Source: Alphaproteobacteria bacterium (GTDB taxonomy: Bacteria > Pseudomonadota > Alphaproteobacteria > Sphingomonadales > Sphingomonadaceae). Taken from it: 64,000 nt of DNA. The notes beneath the pieces are model-generated. The model worked only from the letters and a program-made list of their open reading frames with translations, did not search any database and had not been told where the DNA came from. The stretch spans positions 1 through 64,000 of the forward strand of contig QBLU01000004.1 in NCBI GenBank assembly GCA_003241875.1, written 5' to 3'. This document shows positions 24,207 through 32,591 of the stretch, in pieces. The position numbers were made by a program, and so were the translations under genes. Each line of letters opens with the position of its first letter. The stretch's first letter is position 1.

Positions 24207-25106
24207 ATGGCAAGTCACCCGATCACGGCCTTGCGCGACACCAGCGATGCCGCGCCGCCGTCTCGGAGCTTCGGCGCTGCGCACTGGCAGGATGAAGACG
24301 ACCGCGCCACCCGCAAGAAGCTGCGCTTCCGCACCGTCTGGATCAGCGATACACATCTCGGCACCGCGGGCTGCAATGCCGAGCTGCTTCATGATTTCCT
24401 GCATTCGATCAAGCCCGACACGCTGTATCTGGTCGGCGACATCATCGATGGTTGGCGGCTGAAGCGCGGCTGGTACTGGCCGCCGCGCCATAACGACATC
24501 ATCCGGCGCGTGTTGAAGCTGGCCAACAAGGGCACCCGCGTCGTCTATATCCCCGGCAACCACGACGAAGCGCTGCGCGACTATACCGGGCTGGCGTTCG
24601 GCGGGGTGGAGGTCATGCAGGAGGCGATCCACGAAACGCTCGATGGCCGACGCTTCCTCGTCCTTCACGGCGATGAATTCGACGGTGTCGTACTGTATGC
24701 GCGTTGGCTCGCCTTTGCCGGCGACGTTGGCTATTCGGTGCTGTTGCGGCTCAACGTCTGGTTCAACGGGCTGCGCCGCCATCTTGGCCTGCCATACTGG
24801 TCGCTGTCCGCGTACATCAAGCACCGGGTCAAGAACGCCGTCGCCTTCATTTCGAAGTACGAGGAGGTCGTCGCCCATGCGGCGCGCGAACGCGGTGTCG
24901 ACGGCGTCGTCTGCGGCCACATCCATTCAGCCGAAATCAGGGACTTCGGTGGCGTCCTCTACATGAACGATGGTGATTGGGTGGAAAGCTGCACCGCGCT
25001 TGTCGAGCATCTGGACGGGCGCATCGAGATCCTCGACTGGGCCGCGCACGCCAAGGCGAAGGGGCTTGTCGCCGGCACCGTGGCACGCATCCCGGAGCCG
25101 GCGTGA
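24207..25106 (+). CDS. LpxH-like metallophosphoesterase (UDP-2,3-diacylglucosamine diphosphatase family)
   Basis: A 299-residue calcineurin-fold phosphoesterase with the full motif set: SDTHLG (Asp48, His50), VGDIIDGW (Asp78 region), PGNHDE (Asn118-His119-Asp120), LHGDEFD and GHIHSAE. Members of this sub-group are annotated as UDP-2,3-diacylglucosamine diphosphatases, but many are paralogues beside glycosyltransferase genes and may act on other lipids. The first 40 residues are an extra hydrophilic tail. Its stop overlaps the next start (TGATG at 25104-25108), so the two are coupled. Confidence 0.8.
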   Translation: MASHPITALRDTSDAAPPSRSFGAAHWQDEDDRATRKKLRFRTVWISDTHLGTAGCNAELLHDFLHSIKPDTLYLVGDIIDGWRLKRGWYWPPRHNDIIRRVLKLANKGTRVVYIPGNHDEALRDYTGLAFGGVEVMQEAIHETLDGRRFLVLHGDEFDGVVLYARWLAFAGDVGYSVLLRLNVWFNGLRRHLGLPYWSLSAYIKHRVKNAVAFISKYEEVVAHAARERGVDGVVCGHIHSAEIRDFGGVLYMNDGDWVESCTALVEHLDGRIEILDWAAHAKAKGLVAGTVARIPEPA

Positions 25107-26158
25107 TGCGCATCACCATCGTTTCCGATGCCTGGATGCCGCAGGTCAACGGCGTCGTCCGCACCTTGTCGACCATTGTCGGGCTGGCCCGCGCGCGCGG
25201 ACATCTGGTTCAGACGATCACGCCCGACCTGTTTCGGTCGGTGGCCATGCCCAACTATCCCGAAATCCGGCTGGCGCTGACCACCCGGCGCCGGGTCGCG
25301 GCGGCGATCGCCGGCCATCGCCCGGATGCCGTCCATATTGCCACCGAAGGCCCGCTCGGTTGGCTGGCGCGTAGCTGGTGCATTGCCAGCAAGGTGCCGT
25401 TCACCACCAGTTTCCACACGCGCTTTCCCGATTATGTCGCCGCCCGGACCGGCCTGTCCCCGGCGCCGTTCTGGCGGCTGCTGGAGCGCTTCCACCGGCC
25501 GGCGCAGCATATCCTGGTCGCCACGCCACGGCTGGCGGCCGAGCTCGCCGATCATGGTCTCCGCCACAGCCGGCAATGGACCCGGGGTGTCGACGGCGAG
25601 CTCTTTGCAACTGGCAAGCCACCGCATCCGCTGTTCGCTGAGTTGCCGCGCCCGATTGCGGTCCATGTCGGGCGAGTGGCGGTCGAGAAGAACATCGCTG
25701 CCTTTCTTGCTGCGGACTGGCCGGGCAGCAAGGTTGTCGTCGGCGATGGCCCGGCGCTCGACCAACTGCAGGCGCAGTTTCCGGACGTTCACTTCCTCGG
25801 CAGCCTGCACGGCGAAGCCCTGGCCTCGACCTATGCCGGCGCCGACATTTCGGTCTTTGCCAGCCGCACCGACACCTTTGGCCTTGTCATCATCGAATCG
25901 CTGGCGTGCGGGACGCCGGTTGCCGGGTATCCGGTCGCCGGGCCGCTCGATATCCTCGGCGAGGATGGCTGTGCCGGTGGCGCCGGCCGCATCGGCGGGG
26001 TCGACGCAGACCTGGCGACCGCGATGCGGCAAGCCGTGACCGCCAGTCGTGGCGCCGCCGCGATGCGGGGCAGGGCGTTCGGCTGGGACCGGTCATGCGA
26101 CCAGTTCCTGGCAGCGCTGGCCGAGGTCGATGTACCGATGCACGGTCTCGCCGCCTAG
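25106..26158 (+). CDS. GT4-type glycosyltransferase
   Basis: About 350 residues in the GT-B fold. The N terminus 'MRITIVSDAWMPQVNGVVRTLSTI' and 'TSFHTRFPDYVAARTGL' match the family of mannosyl- and glucosyltransferases that act on diacylglycerol or phosphatidylinositol lipids. The C-terminal half has 'HVGRVAVEKNIAAFLAADWPGSKVVVGDGP' and the nucleotide-sugar motif 'SRTDTFGLVIIESLACGTPVAG'. A glycolipid product is likely by family but not proven. It is coupled to the phosphoesterase gene. Its TAG stop overlaps the stop of the convergent response-regulator gene. Confidence 0.8.
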   Translation: MRITIVSDAWMPQVNGVVRTLSTIVGLARARGHLVQTITPDLFRSVAMPNYPEIRLALTTRRRVAAAIAGHRPDAVHIATEGPLGWLARSWCIASKVPFTTSFHTRFPDYVAARTGLSPAPFWRLLERFHRPAQHILVATPRLAAELADHGLRHSRQWTRGVDGELFATGKPPHPLFAELPRPIAVHVGRVAVEKNIAAFLAADWPGSKVVVGDGPALDQLQAQFPDVHFLGSLHGEALASTYAGADISVFASRTDTFGLVIIESLACGTPVAGYPVAGPLDILGEDGCAGGAGRIGGVDADLATAMRQAVTASRGAAAMRGRAFGWDRSCDQFLAALAEVDVPMHGLAA

Positions 26159-26781
26159 CCGAGCGCGCGCAGCCTGTTGTCCATCGCCAACTGGGTGCGG
26201 CTCTCAAGGCCCAGCTTGGCATAGACATTGTGCAAATGCATTTTCACGGTGCCTTCGGATATGCCCAGGGCATCGCCGATGGTCCGGTTGCGCTGTCCGG
26301 CTGCCACCAGCCTGGCGACGTCACGCTCACGGGGGGTCAGTGCATTGGCCGACAACATGGCACGGCGATAGCCTTGCGCCTTGCCGACGGCCTGATCATC
26401 GAGCCACTGGCCACCGCCGGCGACGGCCGCGAGACAGACTTCCAACCCGGCGCCATCGTCGGACTTGAGCACCAGGCCACGGCAGCCGGCATCGATGGCG
26501 GCCGCAATGCTGGGGTGGTCGGCCGCCGGGGCAGTAATTATTACCGGCAAAGAGCTGGAACTCGCAAGCTTGGCACCATCGAGATCGATGTCGATGATGG
26601 CCACGTCGATGCGATCGCCGTGCAGCATCTCGCGCACCCCGCTGACACTGCTGGACGTCGTGACGCTGGAATGGCGGAATGTGGTGAGCAGTGCGGCCAG
26701 GCCGGCGGCGACCAATGGCTGGCGATCGGCCACTAATAGCCTGAGGCCCTGGGTACCGCCCGGAATATCCTGCCAACGCAC
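26155..26781 (-). CDS. Response regulator, receiver plus LuxR HTH (NarL type)
   Basis: A 208-residue protein. The receiver domain covers about residues 13-125, with the phospho-acceptor Asp in 'VAIIDIDLDG', a Thr in 'VIITAP' and a Lys in 'LVLKSDD'. The first acidic pair is reduced (VADRQPL). The C-terminal LuxR HTH is 'LTPRERDVARLVAAGQRNRTIGDALGISEGTVKMHLHNVYAKLGL'. No histidine kinase lies nearby. It is transcribed away from the amidohydrolase gene, with a 113-bp shared promoter region, and could control that gene. Confidence 0.85.
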   Translation of the reverse strand: MRWQDIPGGTQGLRLLVADRQPLVAAGLAALLTTFRHSSVTTSSSVSGVREMLHGDRIDVAIIDIDLDGAKLASSSSLPVIITAPAADHPSIAAAIDAGCRGLVLKSDDGAGLEVCLAAVAGGGQWLDDQAVGKAQGYRRAMLSANALTPRERDVARLVAAGQRNRTIGDALGISEGTVKMHLHNVYAKLGLESRTQLAMDNRLRALG

Positions 26782-26894
26782 AGTGCGATCCCCCTGTTAT
26801 GTACAGATACGTACAAAGAGGCCGGAAGTTGCAATGGCTCGCGGCTTGCCCGGCATTGGCGGTGGCCCTACCGTCGATGAACAGGGAGATTGCA

Positions 26895-28169
26895 ATGACA
26901 TCGAAAGCACTTTTGGCAGCAGCACTGCTGGCAACGACAGCGCCGGCGTGCGCCGATACCGTGGCGATTACCGCCGATCGGATGATCGACGTCGTGGCCG
27001 GCAAGACGATCGTCAATGCCGTGGTCGTCGCCACCGATGGCCGCATCGTCGCTGCTGGCCCTGCCAGCACGACGGCAATCCCGGCAGGGGCGCGCCGCAT
27101 CGACCTCGGGGCAATGACGATCCTTCCCGGCCTGATCGACATGCATGTCCACCTGAGCAGTGACCCGACGATCGGCGGATATCGCGGGCTCGAATATGCC
27201 CGCAGCTTCAGCACGGCGATCGGCGTCACTTTTGCCAAGCGCACGCTCGATGCCGGGTTCACGACGGTCAGGAACGTCGGCAGCGGCAATCTCGACGATA
27301 TCGGCCTGAAGCAGGCGATCGAGGGCGGCTATATCGTCGGGCCGCGCATCGTGCCGGCGACCTATTCGATCGGTGCCACCGGCGGTCATTGCGACGCCAC
27401 CGAATTCCAGCCCGAGATCAAGGTCGAGACACCGGGCGTTGCCGATGGTCCTGAGGCGATCCGCGCCAAGGTCCGCCAGCTCCGCAAATGGGGCGCCGAG
27501 GTCATCAAGTTCTGCGGCACAGGCGGGGTGTTTTCCAAGACGACTACTGTCGGCGGCCAGCAGTACAGCCAGGCCGAGATGGATGCGCTGGTCGCCGAGG
27601 CGCACATGCTGGGCATGAAGGTCGCCGTCCATGCCCATGGCACCAGCGGCATCAACACGGCGCTGCGCGCCGGCGCCGATACCATCGAGCACGCCAGCCT
27701 CGCCGACGACGAGAGTTTCGCGCTGGCCAAGAAGAGCGGCGCCTGGTTCTCGATGGATGTCTATGACGACGACTATATCCTCGCCGAAGGCGCGAAAAAT
27801 GGCGTGTTCGCCGAAAGCCTGGAAAAGGAACGCGCCATCGGCCTGAAGCAGCGCCAGACGTTCCAGCGCTCGGTAAGGGCGGGTGTCCGACATGTCTTTA
27901 GTACCGACGCCGGGGTTTATCCGCACGGCACCAACGCGCTGCAGTTCGCCAAGATGGTCGAATGGGGCATGACCCCGCTGCAGGCGATCCAGGCGGCGAC
28001 AGTTAACGCCGGAGAGGCGCTGGGCCGCTCCGCCGATGTCGGTGCGCTGGCGCCGGGGCGCTATGCCGATATCGTCGCGGTTGCCGGCGATCCGCTGGCG
28101 GATGTGCGGGTGCTGGAGAAAGTCGCGGTGGTGATCAAGGGCGGCGCTATCGCCAGGGACGCGCGTTGA
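26895..28169 (+). CDS. Secreted amidohydrolase (Xaa-Pro dipeptidase/imidazolonepropionase-like)
   Basis: About 424 residues from the ATG at 26895, with GGGAGA just ahead. A signal peptide ends 'APACA', so the enzyme is periplasmic. The binuclear metal site is complete: DMHVHLS (His-x-His), EVIKFCGTGG (Lys), VHAHG (His), IEHAS (His) and STDAG (Asp). Members of this family hydrolyse dipeptides or cyclic amides. Its stop overlaps the start of the acylase gene (TGATG), suggesting that the two enzymes act on related amide substrates such as acylated peptides. Confidence 0.8.
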   Translation: MTSKALLAAALLATTAPACADTVAITADRMIDVVAGKTIVNAVVVATDGRIVAAGPASTTAIPAGARRIDLGAMTILPGLIDMHVHLSSDPTIGGYRGLEYARSFSTAIGVTFAKRTLDAGFTTVRNVGSGNLDDIGLKQAIEGGYIVGPRIVPATYSIGATGGHCDATEFQPEIKVETPGVADGPEAIRAKVRQLRKWGAEVIKFCGTGGVFSKTTTVGGQQYSQAEMDALVAEAHMLGMKVAVHAHGTSGINTALRAGADTIEHASLADDESFALAKKSGAWFSMDVYDDDYILAEGAKNGVFAESLEKERAIGLKQRQTFQRSVRAGVRHVFSTDAGVYPHGTNALQFAKMVEWGMTPLQAIQAATVNAGEALGRSADVGALAPGRYADIVAVAGDPLADVRVLEKVAVVIKGGAIARDAR

Positions 28170-30265
28170 TGCCGAGATGGTTGCGGGGGCTGCTGGTTGT
28201 CCTGGGAGTGCTGGCGACGGTGCTGGTGGGCCTCGCCAGCTGGGATAACCTGACGGCGCGCGGTTCCGTCGCCGATCCGGTTCTGAAGCGCGACGTCCGT
28301 ATCGTGCGCGACAGCTGGGGCGTTCCCCATATCTATGGCAAGACCGATCCCGATGTCGCCTTTGGCCTCGCCATCGCTCATGCCGAGGATGATTTCCGCA
28401 ATCTCGAGGAAGTCGTCGCCGCGGTTCGTGGTCGTGGCGGCGCGATCACCGGGCAGGACGGTGCCAAGATCGATTTCGCCGGGGCGTTGCTCGGCGCCAA
28501 TGCGACCGCGGCGCGCCATTACGGCGAACTGCCGCAGGACGCGCGGCTGCTGCTCGAGGCCTATGCGCAAGGCCTCAACCAATATGCCGCCGGTCACCCG
28601 GGCGAGCAGCGCATCCGCGGCCTGTTCCCGGTCAACGGCAGGGATATCGTCGCAGGCTTCATGCTGCGCTCGCCGTTCTTCTTCGGCCTCGATCGCCCGC
28701 TTGGCGCGTTGGTCGCCGGAGATCCGGTGCCGCGTGACGCCGGCCCGGCCGACGAGCGTGGCTCCAATGGTTTCGCGGTTGCCGGCAGGCGGTCGAGCGA
28801 TGGCGTTACCCGGCTGATCGTCAACTCGCACCAGCCGTGGGAGGGCGGGGTGTCGTGGTGGGAAGTCGTTGTCCATTCCGAACAGGGCTGGGATTTTGCC
28901 GGGGCCTTGTTTCCGGGTGCCCCCTATCCGCTGCTGGGCCACAACAAGACCCTGGGCTGGACCAATACCGTCAACCGACCAGACCTGATCGACACCTACA
29001 AGCTGGTGGTGAACGAGGCCGGCACCGAATATCGGCTCGATGGCAAATGGCTGCCGCTGGAAAGCCGGCGTGTGTGGCTGCGGGTCAAGTTCGGGCCGTT
29101 TGTGCTGCCGATCCAGCGCACGACCTATCGCTCGGTGCACGGCCCGGTGATCCGGAATGACAAGGGCTGGTTCGCGCTGCGTTATGCCGGCATCGACGAT
29201 GTTCGGCAGGTGACGCAATATTACCGCCTGAACAAGGCACGTACGCTCGACGAGTGGCAGCGCGTCATGGACATGCAGGCGATCAGCGGCACCAATTTCG
29301 TCTATGCCGACGCAGCGGGCCATATCGGCATGTTCTATAATGCCCGCTTCCCCGATCGTGCGCCGGGTTACGACTGGAAGGGTATATTGCCCGGCGATAC
29401 ATCGAAGACGCTGTGGACGCGGTACATGCCGTGGCGGGCCGATCCGATGACGGTCGATCCCGCCGCCGGCTGGGTCGGCAACAGCAACAACACGCCGTTC
29501 CTGTCGACGGCCCCGGCCGATGAACAGAAACGGGAGGCGTTTGCACCGGAAATGGGCATCGAGACCTTCGTGACCAATCGCGCGCTGCGCTATCAGTCGC
29601 TGTTCGCCGGGCTTGGCGACCGCCAGATCAGCCGCGACGACCTGCTGCGCATCAAGTTCGACAAGGGCTATGACAAGGCCGGCTGGGCAGGCGCCTGGTA
29701 CAAGCAGGTCATGGCGATCGACACTTCGCAGGCGCCGGACCTGGCGGCGGCGCAGAAGCTGATCGGCCAATGGGACTGGACGCTCGACTGCATCGGACCC
29801 GCCGATACCCTGGTGACCCTTGCGTTCGCCGACGCGGCGCGATCGGCCTATATGAACAAGCCGCGGCCGGATGCGGCGCCGGCACTGCGCGCTGCTGTCG
29901 ATACCTTGCAGGCCAATTATGGCCGGCTCGACGTGCCGCTCGGCGATTTCCAGCGCTTGCGCCATGGCAAGGTCGACCTGCCGGTCTGCGGTGGACCGGA
30001 GACATTGCGCGCCATCATCGACACTTCGGATGGCAAGGGGCATCGCGTCGGCAACAATGGCGACGGCTTCATCATGTTGATCGAATGGGCGGCTGACGGT
30101 GCCGTGTCGTCGCGCAGCGTCCACCAGTTCGGCGCCGCGACGATCCGCACCCAGTCGCCGCACTATGCCGACCAGTCGCCGCTGTTCGCCGCGGAGCGCT
30201 GGAAGCCGGTATGGTTCGACAGCGAAGCGCTGCGCAGCCACACCGAATCGAGCACAAACCCCTGA
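28169..30265 (+). CDS. Penicillin acylase family N-terminal-nucleophile hydrolase
   Basis: A 698-residue protein with an N-terminal membrane or signal segment (about 5-24). The precursor layout is that of penicillin/aculeacin acylases: an alpha chain with 'IVRDSWGVPHIYGKTDPDVAFGLAIAHAEDDF', a linker, then 'ERGSNGFAVAG' with Ser199 as the new N-terminal nucleophile after self-cleavage at Gly-Ser. The beta chain contains 'LLGHNKTLGWTNTV' and 'VGNSNNTPF'. Such enzymes remove acyl side chains from amides, including homoserine lactone signals. The true substrate is unknown. It is translationally coupled to the amidohydrolase. Confidence 0.85.
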   Translation: MPRWLRGLLVVLGVLATVLVGLASWDNLTARGSVADPVLKRDVRIVRDSWGVPHIYGKTDPDVAFGLAIAHAEDDFRNLEEVVAAVRGRGGAITGQDGAKIDFAGALLGANATAARHYGELPQDARLLLEAYAQGLNQYAAGHPGEQRIRGLFPVNGRDIVAGFMLRSPFFFGLDRPLGALVAGDPVPRDAGPADERGSNGFAVAGRRSSDGVTRLIVNSHQPWEGGVSWWEVVVHSEQGWDFAGALFPGAPYPLLGHNKTLGWTNTVNRPDLIDTYKLVVNEAGTEYRLDGKWLPLESRRVWLRVKFGPFVLPIQRTTYRSVHGPVIRNDKGWFALRYAGIDDVRQVTQYYRLNKARTLDEWQRVMDMQAISGTNFVYADAAGHIGMFYNARFPDRAPGYDWKGILPGDTSKTLWTRYMPWRADPMTVDPAAGWVGNSNNTPFLSTAPADEQKREAFAPEMGIETFVTNRALRYQSLFAGLGDRQISRDDLLRIKFDKGYDKAGWAGAWYKQVMAIDTSQAPDLAAAQKLIGQWDWTLDCIGPADTLVTLAFADAARSAYMNKPRPDAAPALRAAVDTLQANYGRLDVPLGDFQRLRHGKVDLPVCGGPETLRAIIDTSDGKGHRVGNNGDGFIMLIEWAADGAVSSRSVHQFGAATIRTQSPHYADQSPLFAAERWKPVWFDSEALRSHTESSTNP

Positions 30266-30399
30266 CGACTAATTGACTTGCGTTGCCACGGCCGTTGGTA
30301 TCGATACGGTCCGGCAAGGTCGTGTATGAGGTTGAGGGGAAGCTCTTCTCGCTGGCGGCTTGGCGCTGGCGGCTACTCAATCGCCGCCGGAACAAAACG

Positions 30400-30546
30400 A
30401 TGGACGCGGCGCTCGGTCGGGCCGGCAAGAAGCACGAACTGATCTTCTATCGCGGGCTCGACCACGATCTCGACGACAGCGCGGCGCGGACCGACCTGCT
30501 GGCCCGCAGCGCGCAATGGCTGGCGGCGGCGATGCCTGCCAAATAA
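30400..30546 (+). pseudogene. C-terminal relic of an S9-family peptidase
   Basis: The last 48 codons, reading 'MDAALGRAGKKHELIFYRGLDHDLDD' and then 'LLARSAQWLAAAMPAK' before TAA, look like the C-terminal end of prolyl-oligopeptidase-type peptidases, including the catalytic His (GLDHDLDD). The 115 bp ahead of it in this frame do not continue the family, and no catalytic Ser region exists. It is therefore a leftover of a deleted peptidase gene behind the acylase. Confidence 0.5.
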
Positions 30547-30601
30547 AAGCCCGCCGCCGGCTTGGCGCGTCGTGCCGGCGCGTGCATGTTAGTGCGCTAT
30601 C

Positions 30602-31447
30602 ATGCCTAACAAGGTCGCCCTGCTGCTACGTGCACGTTATGACGGCTTTACCGTCTCGGAACGGATGATCGCCGGCTGGCTGCTCGACAACATGGCGTCG
30701 ATCCCGTTCGAGACGGCGGCAAGCATCGGGCTGCGCGTCGGCGTTTCGGCGATGACGGTCGGGCGCTTTTTGAAATCGCTCGGCTATCCGCGGCTGTCGG
30801 CGTTGAAGGACGATTTGCGCGGCGATCTCGGCGTCGCGCCCTGGATGTTGCCGACGGCCGCTGGCGGGGGCCACGACACGCGGCTGCGATCCGAAAGCGC
30901 GGCGATCGCCGACGTCTATCGCCTCGCTGAAACGCCGCAATGGACGGCGGTGGTCGATCTGCTGGTCGGTGCGCGCCAGGTGCAGGTCGCCGGCTTCCAA
31001 ACCGAGCGCGGTCTGGCCGCCGGCTTTGCCCATCACCTCGGCTATGTGCGGCCGGGGGTGCACAGCCTCGACGCCGGCACGGGCCTGTATGCCGAAATGC
31101 TGGAGGCCGGCAGCGCCGATGTCCTGGTGCTTGTCGACCTCAGGCGCTATTCGCGACACTTCCGGCTGCTGGCCGAAGATGCGGTGGCGCAGGGGGTGCC
31201 GCTGGTCGTCGTGACCGATCCTTATTGCCCCTGGGCGCGTGACCTGACCCCGCACATCCTCGCGGCCGAGGTGGCGCTGGGGCACTTCTGGGACATGAAT
31301 ACGGCGCTCGCCTGCCTGCTCAACCTGCTGGTCGACGACGTGGTCAGCGCCATCGGTGCCGAAAAGGTCCATGCCCGGCTCGCCGACCTGTCGGATCGCT
31401 ACCACGATTTTGTCGGCTTCCAGCAACGCACGACCAAGGCGCGCTGA
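30602..31447 (+). CDS. MurR/RpiR-family transcriptional regulator
   Basis: A 281-residue protein with an N-terminal HTH_6 domain ('LTVSERMIAGWLLDN' type start, 'GVSAMTVGRFLKSLGYPRLSALKDDLR') and a C-terminal SIS sugar-phosphate-binding domain (about 115-250, with 'VQVAGFQTERGLAAGFAHHLGYV' and 'VLVLVDLRRYSR'). RpiR regulators sense phosphosugars and control nearby catabolic genes. The nearest candidate targets are the acylase operon or its own promoter. An 18-bp perfect palindrome lies 124 bp after its stop. Confidence 0.8.
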   Translation: MPNKVALLLRARYDGFTVSERMIAGWLLDNMASIPFETAASIGLRVGVSAMTVGRFLKSLGYPRLSALKDDLRGDLGVAPWMLPTAAGGGHDTRLRSESAAIADVYRLAETPQWTAVVDLLVGARQVQVAGFQTERGLAAGFAHHLGYVRPGVHSLDAGTGLYAEMLEAGSADVLVLVDLRRYSRHFRLLAEDAVAQGVPLVVVTDPYCPWARDLTPHILAAEVALGHFWDMNTALACLLNLLVDDVVSAIGAEKVHARLADLSDRYHDFVGFQQRTTKAR

Positions 31448-31570
31448 TCGGCAGCGGCCGTTGCGTCAGGAGGGCGCCGCTGCCGTGCCCCCCGACACGA
31501 TAGCGACACCCTCGAAATCGCCGCGCAATCCCCCGGATCGATCCGCGCGGCCATGCCGGGCTTGTGGGCC

Positions 31571-31588
31571 TCCAGAACGCGTTCTGGA
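31571..31588. repeat. 18-bp perfect palindrome in a gene-free gap
   Basis: TCCAGAACGCGTTCTGGA is fully self-complementary with no loop. It lies in the 286-bp gap (31448-31733) between the RpiR gene and the convergent pseudouridine-synthase gene. No T-run follows, so it is not an obvious terminator, and a dimeric regulator site is more likely. A second, 10-bp palindrome (GGATCGATCC) lies about 35 bp to the left. The rest of the gap shows nothing. Confidence 0.5.
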
Positions 31589-31733
31589 TCCAGACACCGG
31601 CTGCGTTGTCCCGATTCAACCGTCCCCCCGAACGGCTACCAGCGCAACGTCGCTCTTTCGAGCGCAATTTCACTTTTGCATGGAAAAGCCGCGGGTTACA
31701 TCCGGGGTTACCCGCACCTGAAGCGTAACGACA

Positions 31734-32471
31734 TTATGCCGGGGCCGGGTTCGGGCCGCTGGTGTCGACAAGATCGGCCAGCGCGGATGTGTGACCATTT
31801 GCCGGCGAGAATAATGCCTGCGCTGGCCAGTCTGCGGGCAGGGGCGCCGTGACGGCAAGCGGTGCCGCTTCGTCATAGGGCAGGGTGATGGTGCGGGCGT
31901 GGAGGCGCATCGGGCCGTTGCCGGCACCATAGACCGGGTCACCCAGGATGGGATGGCCGAGTGAGGCGGCGTGCACGCGGAGCTGGTGGGTGCGGCCGGT
32001 CTCTGGCCGGAACTCGACAAGACGCGCGGCGCGGTCGATGACCTGCCAGTGGGTCACGGCGCGCTTGCCGCGGCGATCGATGATCATCCGCCAGCCGGCT
32101 TCGGCGCTGGAAATCTTGTGCAGCGGCGCATCGACGGTGCCGCTGTCGTCGTCGGGCAGGCTTTCGAGCACGGCCCAATAGACTTTGCTGACCTGGCCGG
32201 CTTCGAACAGCTGCGAGACTCGCTTTACCGCCTTGGGATGGCGCGCGACGATCAGGCAGCCCGACGTATCACGGTCGAGCCGGTGCGAGATGACCGGCAG
32301 GCGCTGGTTGCCGAAGGCCAGGTCGGGCAGGAAATCTTCGAGGCTGTCGGGAGTCTGTGGCCCGGGATGGACGGCCAGCCCGGCCGGCTTGTCGATGATC
32401 ACGAGATGGGTGTCGCGATGCAGCAGGGCAAAGGGCAACCCGGCCAGATGCAGGGGAAAGGTGTCGGTCAT
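31734..32471 (-). CDS. RluA-family pseudouridine synthase
   Basis: A 245-residue protein with the family catalytic motif SHRLDRDTSGCLIVAR (Asp of HRLDRDTSG is the nucleophile position) near residue 65, an N-terminal 'LVIIDKPAGLAVHPGP' and a C-terminal 'ETGRTHQLRVHAASLGHPILGDPVYG'. It lacks an S4 domain, which fits the shorter RluA/TruC-like members that modify tRNA or 23S rRNA. The precise target base cannot be read. It is transcribed divergently from the flagellin gene. Confidence 0.9.
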   Translation of the reverse strand: MTDTFPLHLAGLPFALLHRDTHLVIIDKPAGLAVHPGPQTPDSLEDFLPDLAFGNQRLPVISHRLDRDTSGCLIVARHPKAVKRVSQLFEAGQVSKVYWAVLESLPDDDSGTVDAPLHKISSAEAGWRMIIDRRGKRAVTHWQVIDRAARLVEFRPETGRTHQLRVHAASLGHPILGDPVYGAGNGPMRLHARTITLPYDEAAPLAVTAPLPADWPAQALFSPANGHTSALADLVDTSGPNPAPA

Positions 32472-32503
32472 CGCCCCTCATAAGGCGAAACGGCGGCGAA
32501 GCG

Positions 32504-32530
32504 TAAAACAATCGGCAGCCCCGCCGATAT
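32504..32530 (+). promoter_or_regulatory. Sigma-28 (FliA) promoter for flagellin
   Basis: TAAA at 32504-32507, exactly 15 bases, then GCCGATAT at 32523-32530. This matches the sigma-28 flagellar promoter consensus (TAAA-N15-GCCGATAA) at all but the last base. It lies 61 bp before the flagellin start, on the correct strand. Confidence 0.8.
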
Positions 32531-32591
32531 CGGGTTCACGGCGCCCCGTGACCGCACGGAGGCCGGGGAACCGAAACCGGGAGTTTTGAAC

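Noticed and set aside
28061-30241. Open frame of 726 codons on the minus strand
   Set aside because: It lies wholly antisense to the penicillin acylase gene. The product is His/Arg/Gln-rich with no domains, as expected for the mirror frame of GC-rich coding DNA.
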